DNA of 64,000 bases from Nocardioides bizhenqiangii (GCF_034661235.1 NZ_CP141059.1:3719501-3783500); one strand, 5' to 3'. Numbered from the stretch's first letter, positions 16,767-25,592 are shown. Numbers and translations: made by a program. The notes: a model not told the origin generated them from the letters alone.

Positions 16767-18298
16767 GACGCGCTGAAGTCGATGGTGTGCCACCCCGTGG
16801 CACCGTCGGGCAGGACGTCGCGCTCCACACCTGTCTGCACGTCGCCATTCTTGTCGATCGCGCGCACCCGCAGGTCGTGGTCCCCCTCGTCGACCTCGAT
16901 CTCGGCCCGCCACTGCACCCACGTGTCCTCGCTGGGGACCCGGCCCAGGGTCGCCGCCGTCCACGCGCCGCCGTCGAGCGAGACCTCGACTCCCTCGATC
17001 CCCGTGTGCTGCATCCACGCCGTGCCGGCGCACACGAGCGTGCCGACGGACACGTCGGCGCCGTCGTCGGGCACGTCGATCCGGGACGCGAGCTTCACCG
17101 GGCCCTGCTCGGACCAGCCCTTGCCCGTCCAGTACGCCTCGATCGCGTCGAAGGTGGTGACCTCCATGTCGACGACCCACTTGCACGCCGACACGTAGCC
17201 GTAGAGCCCCGGCACGATCGTCCGCACCGGGAACCCGTGCTCGACGGTGAGCGGCTCGCCGTTCATGAAGACCGCGAGCATCGCGTGGCGGTCGTCGGTC
17301 ATCACGGACAGCGGGGTGCCGCAGGTCCAACCATCCTCGGACGTCTGGAGCACCGCGTCGGCGGCCTCGTCGGGCACGGCCTCGGCGAGGATCCCGGCCA
17401 GCCGGACGCCGCTCCACCAGGCGTTGCCGATCAGGTCGCCGCCGACCTCGTTGGACACGCAGTTGAGGGTGATCCAGTCCTCGGAGATGCCGCGGGCGAC
17501 AAGATCGTCGTACGAGAGGACGAGCTCACGCCCGACCATGCCGTGGATCCGGAGCTCCCAGTCCTTCAGCCGGATGTTGGGCTTCAGGATCGCGGTGTCG
17601 ATCAGGTAGAAGTCGTCGGCCGAGGTCTGCCACGGCCGCACGCCCTCGACGTCGACCTTCACCCCGCGCGGCACGACCGGCTTCGTGGCCTCGTCGATGC
17701 GCAGCAGGCGCCGGTCCTTCTCGACCTGATCGCGGGTGTTGCCGGCGAGCTTGCCGAGGAACGCCGACAGCAGTGCCACGCCGCCGACGGCGCCGGCGGC
17801 GACGAAGAACCCGCGTCGGCTGTGGGTCGGGTCGGTGGCCGCGTCGTCGGAGGCCTCGACCAGCTCCCAGCGGCGCAGCAGCTCGGCCATCACGGCCAGC
17901 CCGATCAGCCAGGTCACGAACCCGACGATCACCGGCACGATGTTGACAACCGTGAAGCCGGGCTTGGCGACCACCGCGATCCCGGCGAGGACGGCGAGCA
18001 CGACGTAGCCGACGACGGTGACCCACCAACGGGTGCGTGCCGCCCGGCCGAGCAACGCGAAGACGATCGCGAGGATGACGAACATCCCGGCCAGCAGCAC
18101 CGCCTTGTCGCGGGTCCCGAAGGTCTCGATCGCCCACCGCGCGACCGATCCGGGCGTCAGGTCGATCACTCCCTCGGCCACCGCCACCGCCGGGGACTCC
18201 CGCACCCGGAGCAGTCCGGCCGCCAGATAGCTGATGCCGAGGCCGAGCGCGCCGACGACGACGCCGGACAGCCACCACCAGCTTCGGGACGTCCTCAC
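16763..18298 (-). CDS. Membrane-linked sulfite-oxidase-like molybdoenzyme
   Basis: A 511-residue molybdopterin-dependent oxidoreductase. Residues ~8-150 contain four or five transmembrane helices; a further hydrophobic segment preceded by SRRGFF (twin-Arg-like) follows near residue 165. The catalytic domain (~200-390) has WITLNCVSNEVGGDLIGNA with the molybdenum-ligating Cys, then PVRTIVPGLYGYVSACKWV. Residues ~395-511 are the C-terminal Mo-co dimerisation domain. This fused arrangement occurs in actinobacteria. It could oxidise sulfite or another small oxyanion or reduce a sulfoxide outside the membrane. Coupled to the SDR-like gene; divergent from ispF. Confidence 0.88.
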   Translation of the reverse strand: MRTSRSWWWLSGVVVGALGLGISYLAAGLLRVRESPAVAVAEGVIDLTPGSVARWAIETFGTRDKAVLLAGMFVILAIVFALLGRAARTRWWVTVVGYVVLAVLAGIAVVAKPGFTVVNIVPVIVGFVTWLIGLAVMAELLRRWELVEASDDAATDPTHSRRGFFVAAGAVGGVALLSAFLGKLAGNTRDQVEKDRRLLRIDEATKPVVPRGVKVDVEGVRPWQTSADDFYLIDTAILKPNIRLKDWELRIHGMVGRELVLSYDDLVARGISEDWITLNCVSNEVGGDLIGNAWWSGVRLAGILAEAVPDEAADAVLQTSEDGWTCGTPLSVMTDDRHAMLAVFMNGEPLTVEHGFPVRTIVPGLYGYVSACKWVVDMEVTTFDAIEAYWTGKGWSEQGPVKLASRIDVPDDGADVSVGTLVCAGTAWMQHTGIEGVEVSLDGGAWTAATLGRVPSEDTWVQWRAEIEVDEGDHDLRVRAIDKNGDVQTGVERDVLPDGATGWHTIDFSAS

Positions 18299-18329
18299 AC
18301 CCTGATTGTGACTCAGGCATGATCAGCCC

Positions 18330-18857
18330 GTGACCCAACCGCCCACACCGGGATCGATCCGGACCGGTATCGGCACCGATGTCCACCGCCTGGTGCCCCG
18401 GGCGGACGACGACCCGCCGCTGCAGCTGGCCGGCCTCAGCTGGCCCGACGAGACGCACCGCCTCGACGGCCACTCCGACGCCGACGTCGCAGCCCACGCC
18501 GCGTGCGACGCGCTGCTCTCCGCGGCCGGCTTGGGCGATCTCGGCAGCAACTTCGGTACGGCGGACCCGGCCTGGGCGGGCGCCGCCGGCGCCGCGCTGC
18601 TGGGCGAGACCGTCCGTCGCGTCCGCGCCGCGGGCTTCGCGGTCGGCAACGTCTCGGTCCAGGTGATCGGCAACCGCCCGCGGCTCGGCGCCCGCCGCGC
18701 CGAGGCGGAGTCGGCTCTGTCCGACGCGGCCGGAGCGCCGGTCACGGTGTCGGCCACGACGACCGACGGCCTCGGGCTGACCGGCCGCGGGGAAGGTGTC
18801 GCCGCGATCGCCACGGCGCTGGTGCACGCCGTCCCCCTCGACGAAGAGACCCGTTGA
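18330..18857 (+). CDS. ispF: 2-C-methyl-D-erythritol 2,4-cyclodiphosphate synthase
   Basis: A 175-residue IspF catalysing ring closure of CDP-ME-2-phosphate with release of CMP in the non-mevalonate isoprenoid pathway. [12 protein letters not shown] provides metal ligands Asp and His; [16 protein letters not shown] is the family signature, and [20 protein letters not shown] plus [13 protein letters not shown] bind the cytidine. GTG start at 18330. The pathway partner ispD is 1.4 kb downstream on the same strand, separated by a hydrolase and a NirD-like gene, so the usual ispD-ispF pair has been broken up here. Its stop overlaps the next start (TTGA). Confidence 0.95.
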   Translation: MTQPPTPGSIRTGIGTDVHRLVPRADDDPPLQLAGLSWPDETHRLDGHSDADVAAHAACDALLSAAGLGDLGSNFGTADPAWAGAAGAALLGETVRRVRAAGFAVGNVSVQVIGNRPRLGARRAEAESALSDAAGAPVTVSATTTDGLGLTGRGEGVAAIATALVHAVPLDEETR

Positions 18858-19741
18858 CCGCTCGGCGGGTGACGACCGACGACGGTCTCACCCTGCAGGT
18901 GACGGTCCACGGACCCGAGGACGCACCGCTGACCGTGCTGCTGTCGCACTGCTGGACCGCGGACGAGTCCCTCTGGCACTACCAGGTGCGGGACCTGCTC
19001 TCCCGCTACGGCCACCGGATCCGCGTGGTCACCTGGGACCATCGCGGCCACGGGCAGTCCGACCAGCCGGTCGAGGCCGACTGCACCATCCCGCACCTGG
19101 CGCGGGACATCGGCACCGTGGTCGACGCGACCGCCCCGGACGGGCCGATCGTCATCGCGGGTCACTCGGTCGGCGGCATGGCGGTGACTGCGATCCCCGA
19201 GGAGCGACCCGACCTGTTGCCCCGGATCGTCGGCGTGCTGTTCGTCTCGACGTCGGGCGGCGACCTGCACACGGTCACGCTCGGTCTGCCCGAGGTGGGC
19301 CCGTTCGTGCGGGACCGGCTGCCCTTCGTCCTCGCCACCCGGGCGCGGCTGCTGAGCAGGAGCAAGCGCCAGCGGTTCCCGGTGATCGAGCGGCAGGTCG
19401 CCCGCCGAGTCCTCCTCGGCAAGCCGCAGCGGCCCCGCGACGTCGGCCACGTCGTCGACCAGCTCATCAACTGCTCGCCGGAGACCATGTCCGGCTTCTT
19501 CAAGGACATGATGCTGCACGACCGGATCGGCGGTCTCCACGCGTTCGACGGCGTCCCGACCACGGTGCTGGTCGGTACCCGCGACCGGCTCACGCCACCC
19601 CACCACGCCGCCAAGCTGGCGGCCGGCATCCGCGGTGCGCGGCTGCTCGTCGCGCCCGACGCCGGCCACTACCTGCCGTTCGAGCGGTCCGACCTCGTCA
19701 GCGACGAGCTCGCAGTCCTGATCGACCGAGCCCTGGCGTAG
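18854..19741 (+). CDS. Alpha/beta-hydrolase
   Basis: A 295-residue alpha/beta-hydrolase with complete triad: nucleophile Ser in AGHSVGGMA, acid in [11 protein letters not shown] and His in [21 protein letters not shown] is the oxyanion-side strand typical of the family. TTG at 18854 overlaps the ispF stop and has GAAGAG upstream; GTG at 18869 is the alternative. The cap region (about 150-220) is basic and rich in Arg, with [11 protein letters not shown]. It may be an esterase or lipase; a specific substrate cannot be inferred, and the link to isoprenoid synthesis is positional only. Confidence 0.85.
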   Translation: MTARRVTTDDGLTLQVTVHGPEDAPLTVLLSHCWTADESLWHYQVRDLLSRYGHRIRVVTWDHRGHGQSDQPVEADCTIPHLARDIGTVVDATAPDGPIVIAGHSVGGMAVTAIPEERPDLLPRIVGVLFVSTSGGDLHTVTLGLPEVGPFVRDRLPFVLATRARLLSRSKRQRFPVIERQVARRVLLGKPQRPRDVGHVVDQLINCSPETMSGFFKDMMLHDRIGGLHAFDGVPTTVLVGTRDRLTPPHHAAKLAAGIRGARLLVAPDAGHYLPFERSDLVSDELAVLIDRALA

Positions 19742-19751
19742 GCGCCAGACC

Positions 19752-20120
19752 TCAGGCGGCGTCGACCCGCCGGTGCCCGATCATGACGACCCCGTCGACG
19801 ACCTTGACGGCGTACGACGGCACCGACACGTGGTTGTCCTCCAGGCACCGGCCCGACCGGAGGTCGAAGGCGTGCTTGTGGGCCGGCGAGGCCACGAAGG
19901 GGATCTCGCCCCGTCGGCCGACGATGCCCTTGGCGAGCCCGCCTCCTGCGGACCGGGCGAACGGGTCGTGGTTGCCGAGCGCGTAGACCGCCTCGTCGGC
20001 GGTCCGGAAGATGGCGATGGCCTGCCCGTGGACGAGCGCGGTGACGCCGCGGTCGACCTCGAGCTCCGCGACCCGGCACACCGGCTGCCACTCGTCGTCG
20101 GGCGCGGACATCACTGCCAT
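19752..20120 (-). CDS. nirD: NirD-like Rieske-fold protein without cluster cysteines
   Basis: A 122-residue protein resembling the small subunit of NADH-dependent assimilatory nitrite reductase. It follows the Rieske fold but the cluster ligand positions read ALGNHDPF and SPAHKHAFDL: His residues remain while Cys ligands are missing, as is known for NirD proteins that carry no cluster. The large subunit NirB is not in the window, so this may be a lone paralogue. ATG at 20120 is preferred; ATGs at 20138 and 20111 are possible. It is convergent with the hydrolase and divergent from ispD. Confidence 0.72.
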   Translation of the reverse strand: MAVMSAPDDEWQPVCRVAELEVDRGVTALVHGQAIAIFRTADEAVYALGNHDPFARSAGGGLAKGIVGRRGEIPFVASPAHKHAFDLRSGRCLEDNHVSVPSYAVKVVDGVVMIGHRRVDAA

Positions 20121-20229
20121 GGCCCTGACCGTAGGCACGGCCTGTTGACGCCGAGGTTTCGCCGTGTAACGCCCAGGAAAACTCGAACGCGCGAGTCTCT
20201 CTGCCCGTCGGCGCGGCTACGCTCCGCCC

Positions 20230-20913
20230 ATGTCTGCTGCCGTGGTGATCCTCGCCGCCGGCAGCGGCACCCGCGTCGGCGCCGACGTCAACAAGGTGCT
20301 GCTGCCGCTCGACGGGATCCCCGTGCTCGCGCACTCGGTGCGGACCGTGCTCGGCCTCGCCGGCGTCGACCCCGTCGTCCTGGTCTGCCGACCGGGAGAG
20401 GAGGACGAGGTCGCGGCAGCGGTCGGCGAGCACCTCGGCGGACGCGACGTGCTGCTCGTGCCCGGAGGCACGACCCGGCACGACTCCGAGCAGGCGGCGC
20501 TCGCCGTGCTCGCGTCCCGGATCGAGGCGGGCGAGATCGATGTCGTCGTCATCCACGACGGCGCGCGTGCGCTCGCGCCCGCCAGCCTGTTCGAGCGGGT
20601 GGTGGCCGTCGCCAGGGAAGCCGGCGGCGCCGTACCGACGGTCCAGCTGACCGGCCTGCTGGCCCGCGATCCCGCCGACCGGCTACCGGCGGGTGAGCTG
20701 GTCGGGGTCCAGACGCCGCAAGCGTTCCGGGCCGAGCCGCTGCTCGCCGCCTACCGGTCCGCGCGCCGCGACGGCTTCGAGGGCACCGACACAGCCGCGT
20801 GCATGGAGCGCTACCGGCCGGACGTCGCGATCGTGCCGGTGCCGGCCGGGCCGGGGAACCTCAAGATCACCTACGCCGAGGACCTCGACGCCGCGTCGCG
20901 GCTGCGTGGCTGA
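20230..20913 (+). CDS. ispD: 2-C-methyl-D-erythritol 4-phosphate cytidylyltransferase
   Basis: A 227-residue IspD making CDP-ME from MEP and CTP. The CTP loop [19 protein letters not shown] (Arg and Lys equivalent to E. coli R20 and K27), [25 protein letters not shown] and the C-terminal [11 protein letters not shown] (K213 equivalent) are present. The arm motif usually reading VTDTIK and TVDR is degenerate here ([17 protein letters not shown]). In known IspD dimers this arm inserts into the partner's active site. The gene is tail-to-tail with an IspD-like protein that keeps exactly that arm, 29 bases away. Confidence 0.9.
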   Translation: MSAAVVILAAGSGTRVGADVNKVLLPLDGIPVLAHSVRTVLGLAGVDPVVLVCRPGEEDEVAAAVGEHLGGRDVLLVPGGTTRHDSEQAALAVLASRIEAGEIDVVVIHDGARALAPASLFERVVAVAREAGGAVPTVQLTGLLARDPADRLPAGELVGVQTPQAFRAEPLLAAYRSARRDGFEGTDTAACMERYRPDVAIVPVPAGPGNLKITYAEDLDAASRLRG

Positions 20914-20941
20914 CGTCAGAGCTTCGCGCTCGCGCAGCGGA

Positions 20942-21529
20942 TCAGCGCGGGTCGGTGAGCGCCTCGAGGACCCGGACGTCCTCGTCGGAGGCCACCCGAC
21001 CGGCGCCGGGCGGCGCGTCGAGCATCACGACCTCGTACGACGACCGCAGGCCCGCCACCAGCTCGACGAAGTCGCTGGGCGGCCGGGACGGGAGCGCGGC
21101 CACCACCCGGGCGGGCAGCACGACCGGTGAGCAGACCGCGACCATCCCGTCGCGGTCGACGGTCCGGCCGAGGCGCCCGTCCTCGACCTCCTTGACGGTG
21201 TCGGTGACCGGCCGGACGCCGACCACGACCGCGTCGCGGGCGACGGCGACCCGGGCACACTCGGTGATGAAGTCCGGCGGGGTCATCGGGCACAGCGGGT
21301 CGTGCAGCACCAGTGCCCGGCCGAGATCGGCGACGACGTGCCACGGCACCGTCACGTCGACCAGGTCGACGCCGGCCTCACCCATTGCCCACGCGGCAGC
21401 GGCGACCAGCGCCTCGCCGTGGATCAGCCGGTAGGGCAGCGATCCCCGTTCCTCGTCGACGACGAAGCCCATCGGCCGCTGGGGCTCGCCGGCCTCGTCG
21501 TCGTACGCCTCGGGTTCCACGGCGACCAC
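20942..21529 (-). CDS. IspD-like protein lacking the CTP-binding loop
   Basis: A 195-residue divergent relative of IspD. The centre is clearly IspD-like: RALVLHDPLCPMTP aligns with HDAARP, and VRPVTDTVKEVEDG followed by GRTVDRDGMVAVCSP aligns with the MEP-binding arm. It lacks the N-terminal AAGxGxR CTP loop, the Arg of HDAAR and the C-terminal NxKxT lysine, so it should not be active alone. GTG at 21529 has GAGGG seven bases upstream; TTG at 21550 would overlap the carD terminator. It follows carD, the usual place of ispD in actinobacteria, suggesting an ancestral ispD copy that has changed role. Confidence 0.72.
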   Translation of the reverse strand: MVAVEPEAYDDEAGEPQRPMGFVVDEERGSLPYRLIHGEALVAAAAWAMGEAGVDLVDVTVPWHVVADLGRALVLHDPLCPMTPPDFITECARVAVARDAVVVGVRPVTDTVKEVEDGRLGRTVDRDGMVAVCSPVVLPARVVAALPSRPPSDFVELVAGLRSSYEVVMLDAPPGAGRVASDEDVRVLEALTDPR

Positions 21530-21548
21530 GGTAGGGCCCTCAGCGTGC

Positions 21549-21585
21549 AAAAGGGACGATGCCCCCGGGTGGGCGGGAGCATCGT
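21549..21585 (-). terminator. Intrinsic terminator downstream of carD
   Basis: Read on the minus strand, ACGATGC...GCATCGT form a near-perfect 12-bp stem (one mismatch) with a six-base GC-rich loop, followed by CCC and TTTT at 21552-21549. It lies 19-55 bases after the carD stop and ahead of the IspD-like gene, so it would limit read-through into that gene. Confidence 0.75.
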
Positions 21586-21603
21586 GAAGTGGGTCAGAGA
21601 GCC

Positions 21604-22089
21604 CTAGCTCGCGAGGACCTCGTCGAGGATCGTCTCTGCCTTGTCCTCGTTGGTGTGCTCGGCCAGCGCCAGCTCGGAGACCAGGATCTGCCGCGCCTTG
21701 GCGAGCATCCGCTTCTCGCCGGCGGACAGGCCGCGGTCACGCTCGCGGCGCCACAGGTCGCGGACGACCTCGGCCACCTTCATGACGTCGCCGCTGTGCA
21801 GCTTCTCGAGGTTGGCCTTGTAACGGCGCGACCAGTTGGTCGGCTCCTCGACGTGCTCGGCACGAAGGACGCCGAACACGCGGTCCAGCCCCTCCTTGTC
21901 GACGACGTCGCGAACTCCGACCAGATCCAGGTTGCAGGCCGGGACCCGAACCACCAGATCCTGCTGGGCTACGATCCGAAGTACGAGGTACTGCCGCTCC
22001 TCTCCCTTGATTGTCCGCATCTCGATGTCTTCGATAACTGCGGCCCCGTGATTGGGATAAACGACCGTTTCGCCGACGGTGAAAGTCAT
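21604..22089 (-). CDS. carD: CarD-family RNA polymerase-binding regulator
   Basis: A 161-residue CarD closely matching mycobacterial CarD along its whole length. The N-terminal RNA-polymerase-interaction domain begins [18 protein letters not shown] and contains [14 protein letters not shown]; the C-terminal DNA-binding helices include [29 protein letters not shown] and [17 protein letters not shown]. The Trp of the PTNW helix, which wedges the upstream edge of the bubble, is present. CarD stabilises open promoter complexes, particularly at rRNA promoters. GGAAGGGG lies ten bases before the ATG. Confidence 0.97.
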   Translation of the reverse strand: MTFTVGETVVYPNHGAAVIEDIEMRTIKGEERQYLVLRIVAQQDLVVRVPACNLDLVGVRDVVDKEGLDRVFGVLRAEHVEEPTNWSRRYKANLEKLHSGDVMKVAEVVRDLWRRERDRGLSAGEKRMLAKARQILVSELALAEHTNEDKAETILDEVLAS

Positions 22090-22116
22090 ATGTGATGAAC
22101 CCCTTCCTAGGCGGCT

Positions 22117-22122
22117 ATCTTA
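22117..22122 (-). promoter_or_regulatory. Possible -10 element of carD
   Basis: On the minus strand TGATAAGATAG gives TAAGAT (four of six matches to TATAAT, with an upstream TGA resembling an extended -10) 27 bases before the carD start codon. No convincing -35 element was found 16-18 bases upstream. This is a weak call. Confidence 0.35.
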
Positions 22123-22301
22123 TCACGCCTCAGCCTCTCCTCAGAAAGCGTTTGCGCAGGTCAGGGCCGTTATCGCGGGCTTGACAGACGCCCTTTCGTG
22201 TGGTGCGCAACTTCACAGTCACGGGGCCGGCACCCGAATCGCCGACCGACACTCACCGGACCCGCCTGCACCGCGAGAGCCGTTGGTCAATACTGCTCGC
22301 C

Positions 22302-23204
22302 ATGGGAGTGGACCGCGACGAGGGCGCGATCGAGGACGTCGACGAGGAGCTCGACGACGAGCTCGACGACGACGTCGACCCGGACGTCCCCGACGACGAC
22401 GGCACCGACGACGACACCGACGACGACGGCACCGACGACGACACCGGCGACGACGTGGAGGTCGTGCAGCAGCAGACGGCCTCCCCGGGGTTCTTCGGCA
22501 GGCTGCAGTGGACCCCGCTGCTCCTGGTGCAGGCTGCGCACGCCAAGCAGGCGATCGTCACCGCGCTCGTCATGGGCGGCGTCGCCGTGCTGGCGGACCG
22601 ACCCGCACAGGAGGCAGGCGTCGTCCTCCTGACCGTGCTCGTCGGCCAGACGATCCTCGGCTGGCACAACGACATCGTCGACAAGGCGCGCGACGAGGCG
22701 CACCGCACGCCGCGCAAGCCGATCGCCGACGGCCGCCTCGACCCCGGCGCCGCGTGGTACGCGATCGTCGTCGCGGCCCTGATCCTGGTCCCGTTGTCGA
22801 TCACCACCGGCATCACGGCCGGCGCGATCTACCTGGTCTCGGTGTGCGTCGGCATGCTCGGCAACGTCGTCCTGCGCACGGGGTTCTTCTCGTGGGTCAC
22901 CTGGGCGGTCTCCTTCGCCATGCTGCCGGCCTACCTGTCGTACGGCGGCTGGGGCGGCCAGGCGGTCGGCGAGCCGCCGGAGACGGCGATCACGATCCTC
23001 GCCGCGCTGCTCGGCATCGGCGTCCACTTCATGCGGGCGGTGTGGGGCCTGGTCGCCGACCACGAGGACGGCTGGACCTACCTGCCGCTCAAGCTGGGCC
23101 TCAAGCTGGGCGCGACCCGCCTGCTGGCGCTCTCGACCCTCTACACCGTCGGGATCGCCGTCGCCCTGGGGGTCGTCGGATACCAGCAGGGTCTGTCGCA
23201 GTGA
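22302..23204 (+). CDS. UbiA-family prenyltransferase with acidic N-terminus
   Basis: A 300-residue membrane enzyme of the UbiA superfamily, with seven to nine predicted helices. The first prenyl-diphosphate/Mg site reads NDIVDKARDEAHRTPRKPI and the second, less typical, ADHEDGW. It would transfer an isoprenyl chain onto an aromatic or sugar-like acceptor in the membrane. Residues 1-55 are a strongly acidic, repetitive tail (DDDGTDDDTDDDGTDDDTGD) not usual for the family. ATG at 22302 is chosen; a GTG at 22200 would add 34 basic residues with no clear ribosome site. Its acceptor is unknown. Confidence 0.82.
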   Translation: MGVDRDEGAIEDVDEELDDELDDDVDPDVPDDDGTDDDTDDDGTDDDTGDDVEVVQQQTASPGFFGRLQWTPLLLVQAAHAKQAIVTALVMGGVAVLADRPAQEAGVVLLTVLVGQTILGWHNDIVDKARDEAHRTPRKPIADGRLDPGAAWYAIVVAALILVPLSITTGITAGAIYLVSVCVGMLGNVVLRTGFFSWVTWAVSFAMLPAYLSYGGWGGQAVGEPPETAITILAALLGIGVHFMRAVWGLVADHEDGWTYLPLKLGLKLGATRLLALSTLYTVGIAVALGVVGYQQGLSQ

Positions 23205-23320
23205 CCGGCCGAACGGACAGTCGGGTCCGGCGCGCGCCGTACCGGCGACGCCCACTAGAGTGAGCGCGCTCCTCGTGAGCACCTGACCGAGTCCTCAGAC
23301 CACCCGCGGAGGCCCGCCGA

Positions 23321-23938
23321 ATGCTCCACCGACGCTCGACCGCGACCGCTCTCGTCGCGGTGCTGCTGCCCCTGGCCGCCGCGCTGACGTCCTGCGGGTT
23401 CGACAACCCGACCGACCGGATCAACACGATCGGCGCCGGCACCAACAACCGCGAGGCCCAGGTCGACGTGCTCGGCGCTCGGGTGGTGGCCTACGCCGAC
23501 GGCCAGGGCCGGCTGATCGGCACGCTGGCCTTCAACGACGACGAGGCCGACGAGCCCGCAGTGCTCGAGGAGGTGACCGGCGCCGACGTGACGGTCGGCG
23601 GTGGCCGGCCGCTGGAGATCGAGGTCGTCCCCAACGAGCACGTCAACCTCGCCGCCGACGATGCGACGGCGATCCCGGTCGAGGGCGAGTTCTCGGCCGG
23701 CGAATTCCTCGAGCTCACCTACTCGTTCTCCACCGACGAGATCGTCACCCTCGAGGTGCCCGTCGTGAAGCCGTGCGGTCAGTACGCCGACATCGCCGCA
23801 CCCGGCTCCGACGCCGGCGAGGCTGCCGAAGAAGCGGGCGAGGTCGAGGAGACCGAGAGCCACGACGAAGAGGCGGACGCCACCTACCTCTGCGAGCACC
23901 CGACCGAGAGCGCCGAAGGCGAGGAGGGCGGGCACTGA
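23321..23938 (+). CDS. Secreted lipoprotein, function unknown
   Basis: A 205-residue lipoprotein: the signal ends LTSCG with Cys25 as lipidation site. The mature part is mostly beta (residues 40-150), with a Cys in VVKPCGQY and another in TYLCEHP that may pair, and an acidic, low-complexity stretch between (residues ~165-200). No family is recognised with confidence; similar small lipoproteins precede gpmA in several actinobacteria, from general memory. It is 15 bases upstream of gpmA on the same strand and likely shares its transcript. Role unknown. Confidence 0.75.
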   Translation: MLHRRSTATALVAVLLPLAAALTSCGFDNPTDRINTIGAGTNNREAQVDVLGARVVAYADGQGRLIGTLAFNDDEADEPAVLEEVTGADVTVGGGRPLEIEVVPNEHVNLAADDATAIPVEGEFSAGEFLELTYSFSTDEIVTLEVPVVKPCGQYADIAAPGSDAGEAAEEAGEVEETESHDEEADATYLCEHPTESAEGEEGGH

Positions 23939-23953
23939 GCCCGCAGCCGATCG

Positions 23954-24700
23954 ATGACCTACACGCTGATCCTGCTCCGCCACGGCGAGAGCGAGTGGAA
24001 CGCGAAGAACCTCTTCACCGGCTGGGTCGACGTACCCCTGACCGAGAAGGGGCGCGCCGAGGCGGTCCGCGGCGGTGAGCAGCTGGTCGCGGCAGGCCTG
24101 GCGCCGACCGTGGTCCACACCAGCCTCCAGCGCCGCGCCATCAACACCGCTGCGCTCGCGCTCGACGCGGCCGAGCGGCACTGGATCCCCGTCCGCCGTT
24201 CGTGGCGGCTCAACGAGCGGCACTACGGCGCGCTGCAGGGCAAGGACAAGAAGCAGACGCTCGAGCAGTACGGCGAGGAGCAGTTCATGCTCTGGCGCCG
24301 CTCCTTCGACGTGCCGCCGCCGCCGCTCGACGACGACGACGAGTACTCACAGGTGGGCGACCCGCGCTACGCGGACCTCGGCGACGAGATGCCGCGCACC
24401 GAGTGCCTCAAGGACGTGATCGCACGGATGCTCCCCTACTGGGACGGGGGCATCGTCCCCGACCTGCGCGCCGGCCACACGGTGCTGGTCGCGGCGCACG
24501 GCAACAGCCTGCGCGGGATCGTCAAGCACCTCGACCAGATCAGCGACACCGACATCGCCGGGCTCAACATCCCGACCGGCATGCCCCTGGTCTACGAGCT
24601 CGCCGAGGACACCCTCCAACCCCTCAAGCCGGGCGGCGACTACCTGGACCCGGAGGCCGCCGCCGCCGCAGCAGCTGCTGTCGCCAACCAAGGCAAGTAG
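23954..24700 (+). CDS. gpmA: 2,3-bisphosphoglycerate-dependent phosphoglycerate mutase
   Basis: A 248-residue phosphoglycerate mutase of glycolysis and gluconeogenesis, interconverting 2- and 3-phosphoglycerate in the cytoplasm. The phospho-His motif [10 protein letters not shown], substrate loop [34 protein letters not shown] and the second His in [15 protein letters not shown] are intact. The C-terminus ends in an alanine run. In mycobacteria the same gene also sits beside senX3-regX3; here phoU is next to it in the opposite orientation. Confidence 0.97.
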   Translation: MTYTLILLRHGESEWNAKNLFTGWVDVPLTEKGRAEAVRGGEQLVAAGLAPTVVHTSLQRRAINTAALALDAAERHWIPVRRSWRLNERHYGALQGKDKKQTLEQYGEEQFMLWRRSFDVPPPPLDDDDEYSQVGDPRYADLGDEMPRTECLKDVIARMLPYWDGGIVPDLRAGHTVLVAAHGNSLRGIVKHLDQISDTDIAGLNIPTGMPLVYELAEDTLQPLKPGGDYLDPEAAAAAAAAVANQGK

Positions 24701-24743
24701 GCCGCAACCACCGGCATCAGCCCCGGGCAGAGCGTCCGAGGGA

Positions 24744-24810
24744 GCGAGCGCAGCGAGCGACTGAGGCGCGAGCCGACCCGGCGGATCTTGGCGCGGCGAG
24801 CGCAGCGAGC
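24744..24810. repeat. Two copies of a 15-bp GC-rich element
   Basis: GCGAGCGCAGCGAGC occurs at 24744-24758 and again at 24796-24810, in the gap between convergent gpmA and phoU. The second copy is embedded in a longer inverted sequence around TTGGCGCGG...TCGCGCAAA. No coding potential was seen in the gap. Confidence 0.7.
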
Positions 24811-24848
24811 TCGCGCAAAGATGCGCCGTGTCGGCGAGCGAGCCAAGC

Positions 24849-24866
24849 AGCCGTAACCAGACGGCT
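24849..24866. terminator. Small hairpin between gpmA and phoU
   Basis: AGCCGT at 24849-24854 and ACGGCT at 24861-24866 form a perfect six-base-pair stem with loop AACCAG, seven bases after the phoU stop. There is no T-run, so termination by this alone is uncertain. Confidence 0.35.
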
Positions 24867-24872
24867 CGGCTC

Positions 24873-25532
24873 CTACTGCTCGGCCAGCGCGGTCGGGTTG
24901 TGGCCGGTGACGACGAAGACGACGCGGTTGGCGATCGACACCGCGTGGTCGGCGATCCGCTCGTAGTAGCGGCCGAGCAGCGCGACGTCGACCGCCGCCT
25001 CGACGCCGTGGGTCCAGTCGTCGGAGAGCAGCTCGGCGAAGCTCCGGCGGCGCAGGCCGTCCATCTCCTCGTCGTCTCTCCCGAGCGCGATCGCGGCCTC
25101 GACGTCGCGGCCGATGATGACCTCGCGAACTCGCTTGACCATGTCCTCGGCAACGGTGGCCATCCGCTGGACCGTCGGCCGGATGTCCTCAGGAACCGCG
25201 ATCTCCGGCACCCGGAGGCGGGCCACCTTCGCGACGTGCACCGAGAGGTCGCCCATCCGCTCCAGCTCGCTCACCATCCGCAGCGCCGCCACGATCGTGC
25301 GCAGGTCGGTGGCGACGGGCTGCTGCAACGAGAGCAGGCTGAACGCCGAGCCCTCGACGCGCTCTCGAGCGAGGTCGATCTCGACGTCCTCGCTGATCAC
25401 CCGCTCGGCGATCGCGGCGTCGCCGCTCATCAGGGCTTGGGTGGCGAGCCCGACAGCGGTCTCGACGCGCCGGCAGATCCCGGCGAGGTCGTCGAAGATC
25501 GAGTCGAGCTGGTCGTGGTAGGCCTCGCGCAT
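24873..25532 (-). CDS. phoU: Phosphate-signalling protein PhoU
   Basis: A 219-residue two-repeat helical PhoU. It begins MREAYHDQLDSIFDDLAGI and contains the metal-binding-type helix ends of each repeat, SELERMGDLSVHVAKVARL and RYYERIADHAVSIANRVVF, the E-x-x-x-D pairs of the family. PhoU restrains the phosphate-sensing histidine kinase when phosphate is plentiful. ATG at 25532 gives the standard N-terminus; a TTG at 25562 would add ten residues. It is divergent from senX3-regX3 across a PHO box, so it is very probably phosphate-regulated. No pst transporter genes are in the window. Confidence 0.93.
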   Translation of the reverse strand: MREAYHDQLDSIFDDLAGICRRVETAVGLATQALMSGDAAIAERVISEDVEIDLARERVEGSAFSLLSLQQPVATDLRTIVAALRMVSELERMGDLSVHVAKVARLRVPEIAVPEDIRPTVQRMATVAEDMVKRVREVIIGRDVEAAIALGRDDEEMDGLRRRSFAELLSDDWTHGVEAAVDVALLGRYYERIADHAVSIANRVVFVVTGHNPTALAEQ

Positions 25533-25570
25533 GTTCTGAGCGTAGATCCACGAGTTGTCCAACCGAAGGT

Positions 25571-25592
25571 TCGGGGTGAACGTGCGATGAAC
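25571..25592 (-). promoter_or_regulatory. PHO box (two 11-bp direct repeats)
   Basis: On the minus strand GTTCATCGCAC (25592-25582) is followed directly by GTTCACCCCGA (25581-25571). Two contiguous 11-bp repeats beginning GTTCA match the PhoP/RegX3 PHO-box pattern known in Streptomyces. It lies between phoU and senX3, about 39 bases upstream of the phoU start and 62 bases from the senX3 start, suited to autoregulation of both. Confidence 0.85.

Noticed and set aside
19752..20120. True Rieske iron-sulfur ferredoxin
   Set aside because: Both Cys ligand positions are absent; the pattern fits cluster-less NirD instead.
22200..22301. Longer UbiA-family protein from GTG 22200
   Set aside because: It would add 34 residues of non-conserved sequence overlapping the promoter region; no ribosome site.
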